A DNA stretch of 64,000 bases, from NCBI GenBank assembly GCA_963978895.1, contig OZ022238.1:39321820-39385819 (forward strand), written 5' to 3'. The first letter of the stretch is position 1. The number at the start of each line of letters is the position of its first letter. Below the pieces are notes generated by a model, which saw nothing but the letters and a program-made list of their open reading frames with translations, had not been told where the DNA came from and ran no database searches. Of this stretch, positions 43,914 to 54,319 are shown one piece after another. The translations under genes and the position numbers were made by a program. The DNA is from Erpobdella octoculata. Taxonomy: Eukaryota > Annelida > Clitellata > Hirudinida > Erpobdellidae.

Positions 43914-45956
43914 GTGTACATAATCCTTTAAATAGGAAGGAGGCTTGATGATTCTCCTTGGTTGGACATCTGGTTCTTTTGGTAGGTTCGCCTCATGTGG
44001 AACATCTGCGACTGCTGCTGCTGGAATATCATCTGGTTCTTTTGGTAGGGCTACCTCAGGTTGAACATCTGATGAATTGTCCTGGTGCTGTACAGTGCGC
44101 TTCCGGATAAGATCAACATGTCGTTTCATCTGCTTACCATCTGGAGTTTTTGCTGAGTACGAGACTGGTCCTGTTGGCTCCTCTATGGTTGCAGGAATCC
44201 ATTCAGACCTTGGACCATAACTTCTGATGAAGACAGGATCATTGGGCTGAAATTGCCTTACCTTGTTAGTTATGATTTCTGCCATCTGCTTATCCTGTTG
44301 CAACTGTTTGTCTCTGCAGTGGTCGGGGTGCAAATGATCAAGACATGTTCTTAGTCTTCTGCTCATGAGTAATTCTGCTGGACTTGATCCTGTTGCCGTT
44401 GATGGAGTAATGTGCGAATTTAGCAAGAAAACTGACAATCGGTGATGCCAATTTCCTGTGATAATCTTTTTAAGACTGTTCTTTGTCGTCTGGACAGTCC
44501 TCTCAGCTTGGCCGTTGCTAGCAGCATGGTAAGGAGATACTAATATGGATTGTATCAAGTTTCTTTTGCAGAACTCCTGGAACTCATTGGACGTGAATTG
44601 TGGTCCGTTGTCGGACACAATGGAGTCTGGCAGTCCATGCGTGGCAAACACTCTTCGGAGAACTGTTAGTGTGCTTTCAGCTGTTGTTGTTTTCATGTGC
44701 GCAACATCAATCCATTTGGAGTAAGCGTCTACAATAATAAGAAAATTCTGGCCTTGGAAAGGTCCGGCAAAATCGATGTGGATTCTAGACCACGGTCGTC
44801 TAGGAATTTCCCATGGGTGGGTGGGAGCGTGCGGTGGTGCATGTTGATGTTTCTGGCAGGTTTCACATGTAGAAACAAAACTTTCAATATCTTTATCTAT
44901 GCCAGGCCACCACACATAAGAACGTGCTAAACTTTTCATTCGGACGATGCCTGGGTGAGCGATGTGGAGTTCGTCCAGCACACGTTTACGTCCCTTTGCT
45001 GGTATTACCACCCTACTGCCCCAGAGTAAGCAGTGCTTGTGTATAGAAAGCTCATGCTGCTTTACTGAGTAAGGATGGAACTGTGCTTCTGGTTTCTGTG
45101 GCCATCCCCTTTCCACCCAAGTGAAGACTCTGGATAGCTCAGGATCACGTCGCGTGAGTTGTGCCACTTCTGAAGCTATCAAGGGTGGTGATGGGAGATC
45201 ATCTAAAAAGTGGACATCTGCAGGATCTGAAACATAAGCCTTCGATGGAGAGCATGATAAACGGCTTAGTGCATCCGCATTTGAGATAATTTTTCCTGGC
45301 TTGTGGATTAAATTGAAATCGTAGGCACTAAGAAGAACTGACCATCTTATCATTCTCGGAGAAATAATATCTGGCGTGGGCTTGTTGTGAGTGAACAGTC
45401 CTAACAATGGTTTGTGGTCTGTTACGAGCAAAAATTTCCTTCCATACAAGAAATGATGAAATTTTTTAACTCCCGCTACTAGTGCAAGTGCTTCCTTGTC
45501 GATCTGAGCGTAGTTACGTTCGGCTGACGTAAGAGTTCTTGAAGCGAAAGCAATTGGTACTTCTTTCCCTTCATTTGATGTTTGGCTGAGGACTGCTCCA
45601 ACACCAAAAGGAGATGCATCACAAGTCAACGTAGTGGGTAACTTGGGATCGAATGGATGAAGAACACTGTCAGAAGTCAGCAGTTTCTTCACTGATTGGA
45701 AACACTTGTTGTGGTGTTTTGTCCATTTCCATGTAGAACCCTTGTCTAGAAGTCGATGAAGAGGCTCAGCAACGTCGGCTTTTCCTTTCAAGAAACTATT
45801 GTAAAAATTGAGCAGTCCCAAGAAAGCTTGCAATTCTGTTTTATTTTCAGGAGTCTTAGCGTCTTGAATTGCGGCCAACTTTTCTTGTGATGGGTGTAGA
45901 CCAGATGCGTCAATTCTGTATCCTAGAAAATCAATAGATTTACACCGAATATGCAT
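43911..45956 (-). CDS. pol: Gypsy pol, downstream part: end of RT, RNase H, integrase (681 aa)
   Basis: The frame starts in the RT thumb (SIDFLGYRIDASG), then RNase H (TCDASPFGVGAVLSQ, DKEALALVAGVKKFHHFLYG, VTDHKPLLGLF, SNADALSRL). Integrase follows with an HHCC zinc site (ELHIAHPGIVRMKSLARSY ... CETCQKH) and a DDE core (IDFAGP, VSDNGPQF, SNGQAERTVQ). There is no obvious chromodomain at the C-terminus. It is offset by one frame from the upstream gag-RT frame; the two overlap by about 34 nt in the middle of RT. That is not a normal gag-pol frameshift position, so it is a mutation or a sequence error. Integrase would insert the cDNA with a 5-bp target duplication, as seen here. Confidence 0.93.
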   Translation of the reverse strand: MHIRCKSIDFLGYRIDASGLHPSQEKLAAIQDAKTPENKTELQAFLGLLNFYNSFLKGKADVAEPLHRLLDKGSTWKWTKHHNKCFQSVKKLLTSDSVLHPFDPKLPTTLTCDASPFGVGAVLSQTSNEGKEVPIAFASRTLTSAERNYAQIDKEALALVAGVKKFHHFLYGRKFLLVTDHKPLLGLFTHNKPTPDIISPRMIRWSVLLSAYDFNLIHKPGKIISNADALSRLSCSPSKAYVSDPADVHFLDDLPSPPLIASEVAQLTRRDPELSRVFTWVERGWPQKPEAQFHPYSVKQHELSIHKHCLLWGSRVVIPAKGRKRVLDELHIAHPGIVRMKSLARSYVWWPGIDKDIESFVSTCETCQKHQHAPPHAPTHPWEIPRRPWSRIHIDFAGPFQGQNFLIIVDAYSKWIDVAHMKTTTAESTLTVLRRVFATHGLPDSIVSDNGPQFTSNEFQEFCKRNLIQSILVSPYHAASNGQAERTVQTTKNSLKKIITGNWHHRLSVFLLNSHITPSTATGSSPAELLMSRRLRTCLDHLHPDHCRDKQLQQDKQMAEIITNKVRQFQPNDPVFIRSYGPRSEWIPATIEEPTGPVSYSAKTPDGKQMKRHVDLIRKRTVQHQDNSSDVQPEVALPKEPDDIPAAAVADVPHEANLPKEPDVQPRRIIKPPSYLKDYVH

Positions 45957-47779
45957 TTCTCTTTCTTTGCACGAAGACCAACATCTCTGAAACGTTGCAA
46001 AACATCTCGCAGTTTTCTGCTAAGTACTTCAAGAGATGGAGCGTAGATAAGGATGTCATCAAAATACGGAGTAACTCCTTCCATGTTGTCTAACAAGTCT
46101 TCCATAACCTGTTGAAAAATACCCGGTGCAACACTTATTCCGAACTGAAGTCTCTTTACCTTGAAGGCACCTCGATGCGTGATGATCGTCTGCGCTTCGG
46201 CTGATTCTTCAGTAACAGGAAGTTGAAGATAAGCTTGTGCCATATCTAATTTTGCAAAATAATTTCCTCCTACTAGCGTGGAAAGCAGGTGCTGCACAGA
46301 AGGAATCGGGTATGGGTACTCCGGTAGAGCTTGATTAACTGTGACCTTATAATCACCACACAGTCGTATATGGCCTGTTGATTTAATTATTGGCACCACA
46401 GGTGTTGACCATCTTGGATTGTTGATCGGCTCCAAAACCCCTTCTTTCGTGAGGCGATCAATTTCATCTTCTATTTTAGCACGGATAGCTAATGGAACAT
46501 TTCGGGCTTTGAAACGACGTGGAGTTGCGTTTGGATCCACTGGTAGAGAAACAGGTGGTCCCTTGTACGTGCCTAAAGTCTCTGAAAACACATCGCTGAA
46601 TTCATTGATCAACTGGGAAATTGATGTTTCTTGGAGCTGATTTATTCCTGATATTTCAAATCCTAAGCTGGGAAACCAATCATATCCAAGCAGACTTGCA
46701 CGATGCTCTTTTGTGATGATGAGTTGCAACTTGGCTCTTCGCTGCTTGTATATTACGTCTACATCACAGTAGCCTTTCAGCGGAATTACTCGTGCTTGAA
46801 AATCTGTTAATGGTAAGTTTGTTACTTTCCTGATGAGTGGAGCAGAGTTCTTCCATAGCTGTTTGAAGGTTTGATGCGATATCACAGAGTATGATGATCC
46901 ACTGTCAATTTCCATGGTGCAAGGCTGACCATCGAGATGAACTATGACCTTTAACTTCTGTTGTTTTGGTCGATTTAGATCATGAATGGAGAATTCAGAG
47001 TGTGAGTCTAATTGATGTGTAGCAACAGATTTTTTCTTGCTGAATTTTACGCTGTTGTCTGGTTTACTTCGGCATACTTTTGCAATATGTCCCTTTTTGT
47101 GACACATGTGACATTCTGCATTTTTAAACTTGCATTGTTCACGCTTGTGGCTACCCCCACAACCGATGCAAGAACTGCCCTTCTGTACTGTCGTTTCTTT
47201 CTGGTGATGTACCTTGTAGGTGGTCGGAGGAGCTGAAAACTGGGTCTGTAGTTCACGTACCTGAGCTGTAGCAGCTTCTCCCGCAAGTGCCTTTTTCACC
47301 GTCTCGTCAAATGTGAGCGTTGTCTCCGAGAGTAGTTGTCTTTGTATGCCTTCGATTGTGAGGCCACTCACCAGTTGATCTCGAAGTCGTTCGTTCAACG
47401 TGGTTCCAAATTCACAATCTTCGGACAGACGCTTCAGCTCGGTCAGATAGCTTGTCACTGACTCATCTTTCTGTTGGACACGACGCTGAAACAAGTGTCT
47501 TTTAAAAATGACTGACGTTTGTGGAACGAAATGCTGTCTCAGCATTTGGACGAGTTCTTCAAACGTTTTTGAAGTCAGCGGTTCTGGTGACACGAGTGAT
47601 TTGACAATCTTGAAAGTAGCTGTTCCCATCGCAGCTAACAAAACGGCCCTTTTTCTTTGTTCATCGACAATATTATTGGCAATGCAATGATACTCCAACT
47701 GTTCAGCATAGATATCCCAATTCGTCGGATTTGAGACATCGAATGGTTGGAGATTGTTTGTAGCGGTCATCTTGATCAC
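45923..47779 (-). CDS. gag-pol: Gypsy gag, protease and reverse transcriptase (618 aa)
   Basis: Residues 1-200 are a Gag capsid-like region. Two CCHC-type zinc knuckles follow (C204-C216, slightly irregular; C223-C236, canonical CX2CX4HX4C). Protease has the active-site DSG at 292-294. Reverse transcriptase follows, with YFDDILIYA at 572-580 holding the catalytic Asp pair. The frame ends shortly after in the thumb because one A is missing from an A run near 45943. Start chosen at the ATG 47779, 135 bp inside the primer site. Together with the next frame it forms the full single-polyprotein set of a compact Gypsy element; the clade may be Mag-like, which I cannot confirm. Confidence 0.93.
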   Translation of the reverse strand: MIKMTATNNLQPFDVSNPTNWDIYAEQLEYHCIANNIVDEQRKRAVLLAAMGTATFKIVKSLVSPEPLTSKTFEELVQMLRQHFVPQTSVIFKRHLFQRRVQQKDESVTSYLTELKRLSEDCEFGTTLNERLRDQLVSGLTIEGIQRQLLSETTLTFDETVKKALAGEAATAQVRELQTQFSAPPTTYKVHHQKETTVQKGSSCIGCGGSHKREQCKFKNAECHMCHKKGHIAKVCRSKPDNSVKFSKKKSVATHQLDSHSEFSIHDLNRPKQQKLKVIVHLDGQPCTMEIDSGSSYSVISHQTFKQLWKNSAPLIRKVTNLPLTDFQARVIPLKGYCDVDVIYKQRRAKLQLIITKEHRASLLGYDWFPSLGFEISGINQLQETSISQLINEFSDVFSETLGTYKGPPVSLPVDPNATPRRFKARNVPLAIRAKIEDEIDRLTKEGVLEPINNPRWSTPVVPIIKSTGHIRLCGDYKVTVNQALPEYPYPIPSVQHLLSTLVGGNYFAKLDMAQAYLQLPVTEESAEAQTIITHRGAFKVKRLQFGISVAPGIFQQVMEDLLDNMEGVTPYFDDILIYAPSLEVLSRKLRDVLQRFRDVGLRAKKEKCIFGVNLLIF

Positions 47780-47910
47780 AATCGTTTGTTCTTGTGGATT
47801 AATACAAACTTGAGAAATTTTGAATTAATTTCTGATCAGTTCTCGCAGCTTGCACAATTATCGCCCTGGGTTGAAAGTTTCGATTTTCTGCAAAGTATCT
47901 TTTTCAATCC

Positions 47911-47917
47911 GAACCTC
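47911..47917 (-). promoter_or_regulatory. Distal half of the Gypsy tRNA primer-binding site
   Basis: On the minus strand the primer site reads TGGCGACGAG at 51635-51626 and continues GAGGTTCGG at 47917-47909 after the nested transposon, sharing the duplicated GAG. Joined, the first 11 nt are complementary to the 3' end (CCTCGTCGCCA) of a Ser-GCT type tRNA as I remember it. Confidence 0.75.
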
Positions 47918-48185
47918 TAGTCCAGGAGAATTAAAAAAAAGCTGGCATAATTGGAAGCAAAGCAGTTTGATATTTTGTTTTGTAGGTATATGTGTTAGCA
48001 ACAATTAGTTAAAAATCCACCCTTCCAACTCATCGTTTAAAAAAATTACAGACGATTTTCAAAATCGGCCTTAAAATCGGTAAATTAATTGAATACGCCA
48101 GCTCTTTTAATCCAATTAGATGAAAATAACTAAAGTTTAAGCTGAATGCTTTATTGTTACTTATTGCATGATATACAAACATTAA

Positions 48186-48186
<1 letters not shown>

Positions 48187-48221
<35 letters not shown>
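48187..48221. repeat. A-tract inside the nested DNA transposon
   Basis: About 30 consecutive A on the plus strand. It lies downstream of the transposase-like gene but in the wrong orientation to be its poly(A) tail. Confidence 0.8.
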
Positions 48222-48223
<2 letters not shown>

Positions 48224-48514
48224 GAACTGATTTATGGAGCCGTTTTTCCATAAAATATACAATATATCAGCTCTTAAAATCCATTTAAATAAAAATAACT
48301 CAATCTATAGATGAAAACTACCTAATACAAAATATACATAAGTTAAAATTTGTCTCGCAACATTATATACGGATACAAATAAACTACTTTATTGTGCCGT
48401 TTTTGACTAAATGTGCAAAATAAATTAAGATTAATATGAAAATTGCTTGTTACATACTATTTAATATACACATATTAAAAAGCATACATATAAATCCATA
48501 AATAATTTCCAATT

Positions 48515-51347
48515 TCAATATACAATAAAAAAAAAAAAGGAAAAACAACAAAAACACCTAAAAATAACAATTTTACTCAGGTCTTTATGTTGAGATTCTT
48601 CTGAAGAACATTCAATACTAGTTAGACTAGTCAATGCAGAATGAACAGTTGCACACTTGTGCATGCTGGTGACCCACATGAGCCTAACACTCTCAGACAT
48701 TCCTCTACCATGTGTCAAGCCTCCCCTGTTTTTCACTGATCTCATCATTACCTGCTCAATCACTAAATCTGTAGACAACCCAGCCCAGAACCTATCTGAT
48801 CGTCTAACTGCATGAAAACCACCTGAACTTAGTTGCTCAAACAACCAAGAGTGTGTCAATGGAAGATCTGACATCAATTGCAAATACAGACGAGCTGATT
48901 TGGCATAATTATTGTGTCCAGATGCTGCAAAGAGATTCAGCATTTGTGTAAGTGATATTTGATGTAAGTTCCAATCCGACGTTCTCTCGGCAGTAATAAA
49001 TGATCTCAAGATATTGATGTTGTCCATATATTGTAGCCATAATCTTGCTGTTCGATTATTTTTTAACATCTGAACTTTAAACAGAGAAATTGCGTTAATT
49101 AGTTTCTTCATGCAGAGTGGCAAACATTCTTCCTTGAGAGTTACTTTAAAATTGAATATTTCTTTGTATAGATTCCTCAAATCATCAATATCAGAAGTAG
49201 TCAAAAACTCCAATTTCAACATTGATTCCAAAAGCAAAGCAAACAAAGCTGACTCTACTAAAAGTGGCTGCGTAGTGCTCTAGCCACTGCCTTCCCTGTC
49301 ATCATGTGAGTTATGGCTATGGGTCCATAACAGCACTGCAGCGCCTCTGTCAAACCTGAGCCGGCCATGACATGACCAATGCTGCCCAAATAATTCATCA
49401 AGACATGAAACCCACCTAGACGACATACTATGTTCAGTTTGGATGAATGCACAATATCAACAGCCTTTAACCACAGCGGCTGGTCGAAAGTCACACAAGC
49501 CGTTGGAATGTTCAGCTTTTCAGCCTGGCGTTCTATGAAAGTTAACGTGGAAAAAATACAAGACATGTCATTAGGATTCAAATCAATAATCGGAAGCATC
49601 CTTATGTCTGATGATGATCTGAAATCTCCGTCTGGCTTACAAGCATGTTCCATAAAGCCAGACCAATTTGGCCTTTGCTGATCTTCATCTAAGCACAAGA
49701 TACCGATTTTCCAGGCAAGTTCCAAGTTAAAAGAAGGAGGCAACACAGAAGGAAAATTTAATTGAGAGATGGGCTTGAAAGACATCAATGATAATGATGA
49801 CTTGTCGGGGAATGTGTATCCCAATATAGGAATACCTCGGTTTTTCACTACACAACTGGATTTTAGGCGTGACAATCGGGGTACAGCTGATTCAGCAAAG
49901 TGTCCTGACCCTAATCGATTACACGAAGTAGACATTGATATGATGCCCATACTGTGAAAGGTACCACTTCCATCTAAAGTGATAACGTTGTGGTCAAGAT
50001 TATCACCAGACCATTGCGTAAAACATTGAGGAAAAGACTGAGGAGTATCAGGGGAGTCATTCTGAACCACTGATTGTTTAAAAAGTTTAACTTCATCATA
50101 TGAAATTGAAAATCCCAACCGTGACAGCAAATCAAGCAGCCATCTAGATCCAAAGGCGTGATCTAAACTAACTCCAACTCCAAACAAAATTGGAGAGATA
50201 AGAGATCTTTGTCTTGCCGCCTGCACAATAGAATGACATATGGAAACTTGTTTTATTTCATTACAAACAACATTTTCTATTAAGATTTTCAACAAACTAG
50301 GAATCCACCTTTTGGCATTTTCAATATTTGAGAAATCATCAGTTCCTGGATATGTTTCATTATTTGAGGACATTTCCCTTATTTGAGCTCTTATCAATTT
50401 TGCTGCTGCCACTATGATACGTTCACTCTCATCTTCTATGCTACTCTTTTTTCAGCATACCATTGCTTAGTTATAATGTGAGATGCCATGTTACGGAAGC
50501 AAATAACATTTTTCCGACCACAAACTTCGGCAAAAAATATGTGCTCAGCGTAGCGTTCTTCCAGCTTTCGTTTTATATGTTTTAATGAATACACTTCACC
50601 ATCTTCCAATAATTCCTGCATTTTAATTTGCAATTCAGCTATTGTATAAATTCCTTGATCTTCTTCTTCTAACCAGTCACACAGTTTTTCAAAAGTAATT
50701 AACATGTCGTTATCTGGATGTCGACCTGGATGGTTTCGGCCAGCGGTATTATCTCCGACATGTGATGATCTACCATTTAGGAACGCAGAATGACACACTC
50801 TGTGGTAATGAGCTTCTTCAGCTGGTAAGTCATTGCATGAATTTAACCTACCAAGAACTTCTACACTCCATGCATCATTTCTTTTGTGGCAAGTTTCAAT
50901 TATAGTTTCTCTGAATTTCAATGTCATCACAAAACTTGATTCTTCTTTTAAATATTTTCTACCGTCTCCAAGATCTATTTTTCCACACAAAAAACAATGT
51001 TGCTTCCAATTGAAAGTGTCGACAGACGATCGTAATAATTTACACTTAAAATTCTCTTGATCAACACCAACACCTTCTGCATGCTGCTCATTCTTTCGTT
51101 GCAATTGATCGAAACTTCTTTTGTTAGTGTAGTCTCTCCGGCAATGGTCATGAACATTAGCTACATTTGGTTTATTTAACAGATACTCTGTTAACTGTTC
51201 ATCACCACGTAAAACGCTGAATTGACATAACGTTTCAATACCTTTAACACCTAGTCCTAGTGTAACCATCTTGACTGTATCACAGACGTTGTCGGAACGG
51301 AATTCAGTTCGACAAATTAAACATACCATTTCATTTAGTTCACCCAT
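48515..51347 (-). CDS. Transposase-like zinc-finger protein, about 940 codons, two frameshifts
   Basis: Three consecutive same-strand frames (51347-50436, 50412-49258, 49246-48515) read as one protein interrupted by single missing bases, in an A run near 50450 and a T run near 49261. The N-terminal part has repeated Cys/His clusters (CLIC ... VHDHCRRDYTNKR; CFLCGK ... HYHRVCHSAF), probably zinc-binding. The middle part has conserved-looking acidic motifs DNLDHN, ITLDGSGTFHSMG and VTFDQPLW, then GGFHVLMNYLGSIGHVMAGSGLTEAL with a candidate Glu. I remember this motif set from unnamed proteins in many invertebrate genomes. The position between inverted repeats with a target duplication supports a role as transposase with an RNase-H-like Asp-Asp-Glu core; that assignment is inference. 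A captured host gene is the alternative. Confidence 0.7.
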
Positions 51348-51625
51348 TTCGAAGAAAAACAATAAAAACTCCAAAAAATAGATGTTTTACAAAATACTAA
51401 CTTAGAAATTCGATGTTATACGACAATTTACGAAAATGCTAACTTATCGCTCACTACGGTAAATCTCTTACAAAAAAGCGTCAAAAAACCAATTTCCTAT
51501 TTGACGATTTCAACCGATTTTTGCAGGAAGATTCATAAACGTATTACAAACAAAATATCCGAAAATCAGCTTGCTTCAAATTTTGTCTAGGTACAACAAG
51601 GAAAATTTTTAATTCTCCTGGACTA

Positions 51626-51635
51626 CTCGTCGCCA
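51626..51635 (-). promoter_or_regulatory. Proximal half of the Gypsy primer-binding site
   Basis: TGGCGACGAG on the minus strand, one nucleotide inside the 5' LTR. It is complementary to the last ten bases (CTCGTCGCCA) of a Ser tRNA. The nested DNA transposon cuts the site after this half. Confidence 0.8.
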
Positions 51636-51723
51636 ATTTTGTGTTGTTTAAACGAAAACACAAATACGATAATTGTTATAGCATTACTTAGTTTAATATA
51701 AGAAAAAGAGATTGTCACTGAAC

Positions 51724-53725
51724 TAGGCAGTCGCACGAAAAATTCAAAATTAAAATTTCAAAAAAAAAATTATATATTTGAAAAGTGGTAATGAATAAAA
51801 ACTCAAATATTAACTTTCTTTTTAAATACGACTTATATTTGTGGAGTTATAACGTTTTGAAAATCGCGAAACACGACACAAGATCTAACAGGCTAAGCGT
51901 TGAAAACATGATGCACAGCTAACGCGCAGCTGAGGGATGTGTACGCTTGGTTTATAGTGTACTTTAAATAGATTTCCTTTGAAACAAAAGATATGACAAT
52001 CACGAAACTATATATCAGAAGAAAGCTAATTTAACAAGAAACACGAATTGATAAATAAATATTAGAAACATTTACATGGTTTGTGCAGAGACGAGTTTTA
52101 GCATAAAGTTATCTTATTTATCCAGGCTATCAGAGCTATGAACGTTGAATAAACAAACTGCTTCATGGCTAAATTCCCAATTACTAGGTCAAATTTTGTT
52201 TCAACCAATATCCAGGGTCCCACATCATGTTTTAAATAAACTTCACTAGCTTCCTATGACACATTTTGATTAACAGGCACTCATTTATTGTTAAACTTAA
52301 ACAAACAAACAAACTGCTTCTTGCTTTTCCCAGGGTACCAGTTCTTCCAACTGCCTGTCTTACTCATGAGAAAATTCTTTATTTATGCAACAGAAAAGTA
52401 AAACAAAGATGTTTTTGATTTTGTTTATTATTAGGCATTTTGAACTTGCTGGGAGGTTTCTGAAAACTCCACCCCAGACTTATTTAGTTCTCTCAAAACT
52501 GCTATAAGACTGGGTTTTCTACACCCATAAAGCTTAACAATGGTAAAATAAACAAATTCATTCAGTAGGGGTACTGAAAGAACCGGATAAGTCTTTTGAA
52601 CGAAGTTCATCAGAGCTGAGCTTGATCTCTCCATCTCGTAGGTTGGTAGTAGTAATAGTGATTTTTGAATCTGTTGAAAAATCGAATACAAAAAACCTGT
52701 TATTTCCTGAAGTATTTCACTAAATTTAAACCTAATTAGTACGTCTCCTAATTAACATATTGTAATGATTTTTGGATATGTTCTAGTTTAATGTTGATAG
52801 AATATATATACCAAATCTTGATGCTGAATTCCGCATATTAAAACAATCATTAACAATTAAACCTGACTGATCATCGGCGTCTATACGCGTCGATCAAACG
52901 CGGACGCGCGATTTTTTTTATCATCTCACATCATTAAACACCGATATCTCATCATCTAGGTAACGTATTGTAATGATATTTAGATATGTTATAGTTTAAT
53001 GTTTATAAAATCTATATTCCAAAGATAAATTGCGAATTTCGCGTTTTAAAGAAATTATAAACACTTAAACGTGACTCTTTGTCGCCGACCACACTCATCA
53101 AACCAGGGTCTCAATAAGAACAATTTCTGAATATTCCCGTATTTCAATTTTTACGAAAATTGGACAACTTAAAGTTTAATGTATACTAATTATAAATAAA
53201 AAAAATTTTAATTAAGGACGGCCTTATTATAAAATTATATGCCCACAAAGCTTAACTTAAATACACGCGCACAAAGATACAACGCCGCTTACTCACGCGG
53301 AGATGCAAAATTTTCCCGCACTACCTACTCATGTTAAACATCGATATCTCGTCTTCTAAGTAACATATTGTAATGGAATTTGAATATGTTATAGTTTAAT
53401 GTTGAAACAATATTATAAACTGATTAGAAATATTGAATAGCGCCTAATAAATAACTTATATGAACAACAAAATGACACCAACCTCAAAAAGCAAAATAAG
53501 TGGAAGCGGCATCGTTGAAGACGGTATTTATAGGTATCGCTGGAAAGCTTAGAATCTTCCGAAAACTATGGTCCACTTAATTATAGCTTAATTCCTATTG
53601 GTCCGAAGTTATAAACAAAAGAAGCTACCCCTACCTCCCGCGTATCTACAAAACCGCGCTCAAGCTGTACCACAGCATCTCACAAGAGCACAACAGCACG
53701 CATTGAAGGTTCGTGCGACTGCCTA
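51724..53725. mobile_element. 2.0-kb non-autonomous TIR element in the LTR (8-bp duplication)
   Basis: Inverted termini TAGGCAGTCGCACGAA are flanked by perfect 8-bp duplications CACTGAAC (51716-51723 and 53726-53733). An 8-bp duplication fits hAT or P groups; the termini do not decide between them. Inside are three diverged copies of aacatattgtaatgat...tatgttatagtttaatgtt (near 52757, 52968 and 53363). A minus-strand 86-codon frame (52431-52691) matches nothing I know. No full transposase, so mobilisation must be in trans. Confidence 0.88.
52431..52691 (-). CDS. Unknown 86-codon frame inside the 2.0-kb TIR element
   Basis: It contains LLLLPTYEMERSSSALMNFV and KLYGCRKPSLIAVLRELNKS, of balanced composition. 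It could be the last exon of a degraded transposase or captured host sequence. No catalytic motif is visible, and a start at the first ATG is arbitrary. Confidence 0.25.
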   Translation of the reverse strand: MYSIFQQIQKSLLLLPTYEMERSSSALMNFVQKTYPVLSVPLLNEFVYFTIVKLYGCRKPSLIAVLRELNKSGVEFSETSQQVQNA

Positions 53726-53844
53726 CACTGAACTAGTACACACGATAACCAACTGAGAACAAAAAGGGAAAAAACCCGGACAATCAACTTCCGCGTCGCA
53801 TAGATAATAATACAAAGATCTTATGAATAGTTCAATACACAACA

Positions 53845-54172
53845 TAGGACCTCGGTTCTATTTTGTTGGTTTACGGAGCTCGAGGTAATGATTAAGAGGG
53901 ACAGACGGGGGCATTCGTATTACGGTGTTAGAGTAGTTAGAGGTGAAATTCTTGGATCGCCGTAAGACGAACTACTGCGAAAGCATTTGCCAAGAATGTT
54001 TTCATTAATCAAGAACGAAAGTCAGAGGTTCGAAGACGATCAGATACCGTCGTAGTTCTGACCATAAACGATGTCGACTGGCGATCCGCGGGAGTTGTCC
54101 TTCTATGACCCCGCGGGCAGCCTCCGGGAAACCAAAGTTTTTGGATTCCGGGGGAAGTATGGTTGCAAAGCC

Positions 54173-54218
<46 letters not shown>

Positions 54219-54246
54219 GCGGCTTAATTTGACCCAACACGGGAAA
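53845..54246 (+). rRNA. Partial 18S rRNA fragment fused between LTR copies
   Basis: Starts taggacctcggttctatttt and ends gacccaacacgggaaa, the central-to-3' part of eukaryotic 18S rRNA, with the universally conserved stretches gaaattcttggatcg, gcatttgccaagaatgtttt and aaacttaaaggaattgacgg in order. A short duplication near 53930 (gttagagtagttagagg) departs from the usual sequence. It is not a functional rRNA gene: about 400 bp only, joined at both ends to retrotransposon LTR sequence. The right junction lies in six shared bases, gggaaa. Confidence 0.93.
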
Positions 54247-54319
54247 AAACCCGGACAATCAACTTCCGCGTCGCATAGATAATAATACAAAGATCTTATG
54301 AATAGTTCAATACACAACA
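54241..54319 (-). repeat. Partial Gypsy LTR (79 bp) beyond the 18S fragment
   Basis: Identical to the outer 79 bp of the 5' LTR (53766-53844). It ends at the GTCTT target duplication, so it is the true 5' terminus of the integrated DNA. Confidence 0.93.

Larger units (their letters stand above)
47918..51625 (-). mobile_element. DNA transposon of unassigned superfamily (3.7 kb) nested in the Gypsy primer site
   Basis: Both ends read TAGTCCAGGAGAATTAAAAA inward (perfect over about 20 bp), with weaker inverted similarity further in (gaagcaa-gc, atattttgttt-gta). It is flanked by a 3-bp duplication CTC (47915-47917 and 51626-51628). Removing it with one CTC restores an uninterrupted tRNA-Ser primer site, so the borders are firm. 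It carries one protein-coding unit. A 3-bp duplication and an unfamiliar large transposase make an Academ-like or undescribed group the main candidates. It must be younger than the Gypsy copy, because it disrupts priming. Confidence 0.8.
51637..53844 (-). repeat. 5' LTR of the Gypsy element, interrupted
   Basis: The two halves 51637-51723 and 53734-53844 add up to 198 bp, the length of the 3' LTR, and match it. The interruption is the element at 51724-53725 plus its duplicated 8 bp. Confidence 0.92.
43703..54319 (-). mobile_element. Ty3/Gypsy LTR retrotransposon with nested insertions and a chimeric 5' end
   Basis: The element is flanked by a 5-bp duplication GTCTT (43698-43702, 54320-54324). 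LTRs are 198 bp: 3' LTR 43703-43900; 5' LTR 51637-51723 continued at 53734-53844. I see no difference between them, so the integration is recent. The polypurine tract abuts the 3' LTR, and the primer site lies 1 nt inside the 5' LTR. Without insertions the element is only about 4.4 kb: LTR, leader, gag-pol, LTR. Later insertions occupy 47918-51625 and 51724-53725. At the outer 5' end, within the target duplication, are an 18S rRNA fragment and a 79-bp partial LTR. Confidence 0.92.

Noticed and set aside
48187..48221. Poly(A) tail of a retroposed gene
   Set aside because: The A-tract is on the plus strand while the neighbouring gene is on the minus strand, and the borders of the insertion lie elsewhere.
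48515..51347. Extra gene upstream of gag carried by the Gypsy retrotransposon itself
   Set aside because: First impression from its position between the LTR and gag. The inverted repeats at 47918 and 51625, the CTC duplication and the restored primer site show that it belongs to a separate DNA transposon.
53845..54246. Functional rDNA unit
   Set aside because: Only about 400 bp of 18S, joined on both sides to LTR sequence.
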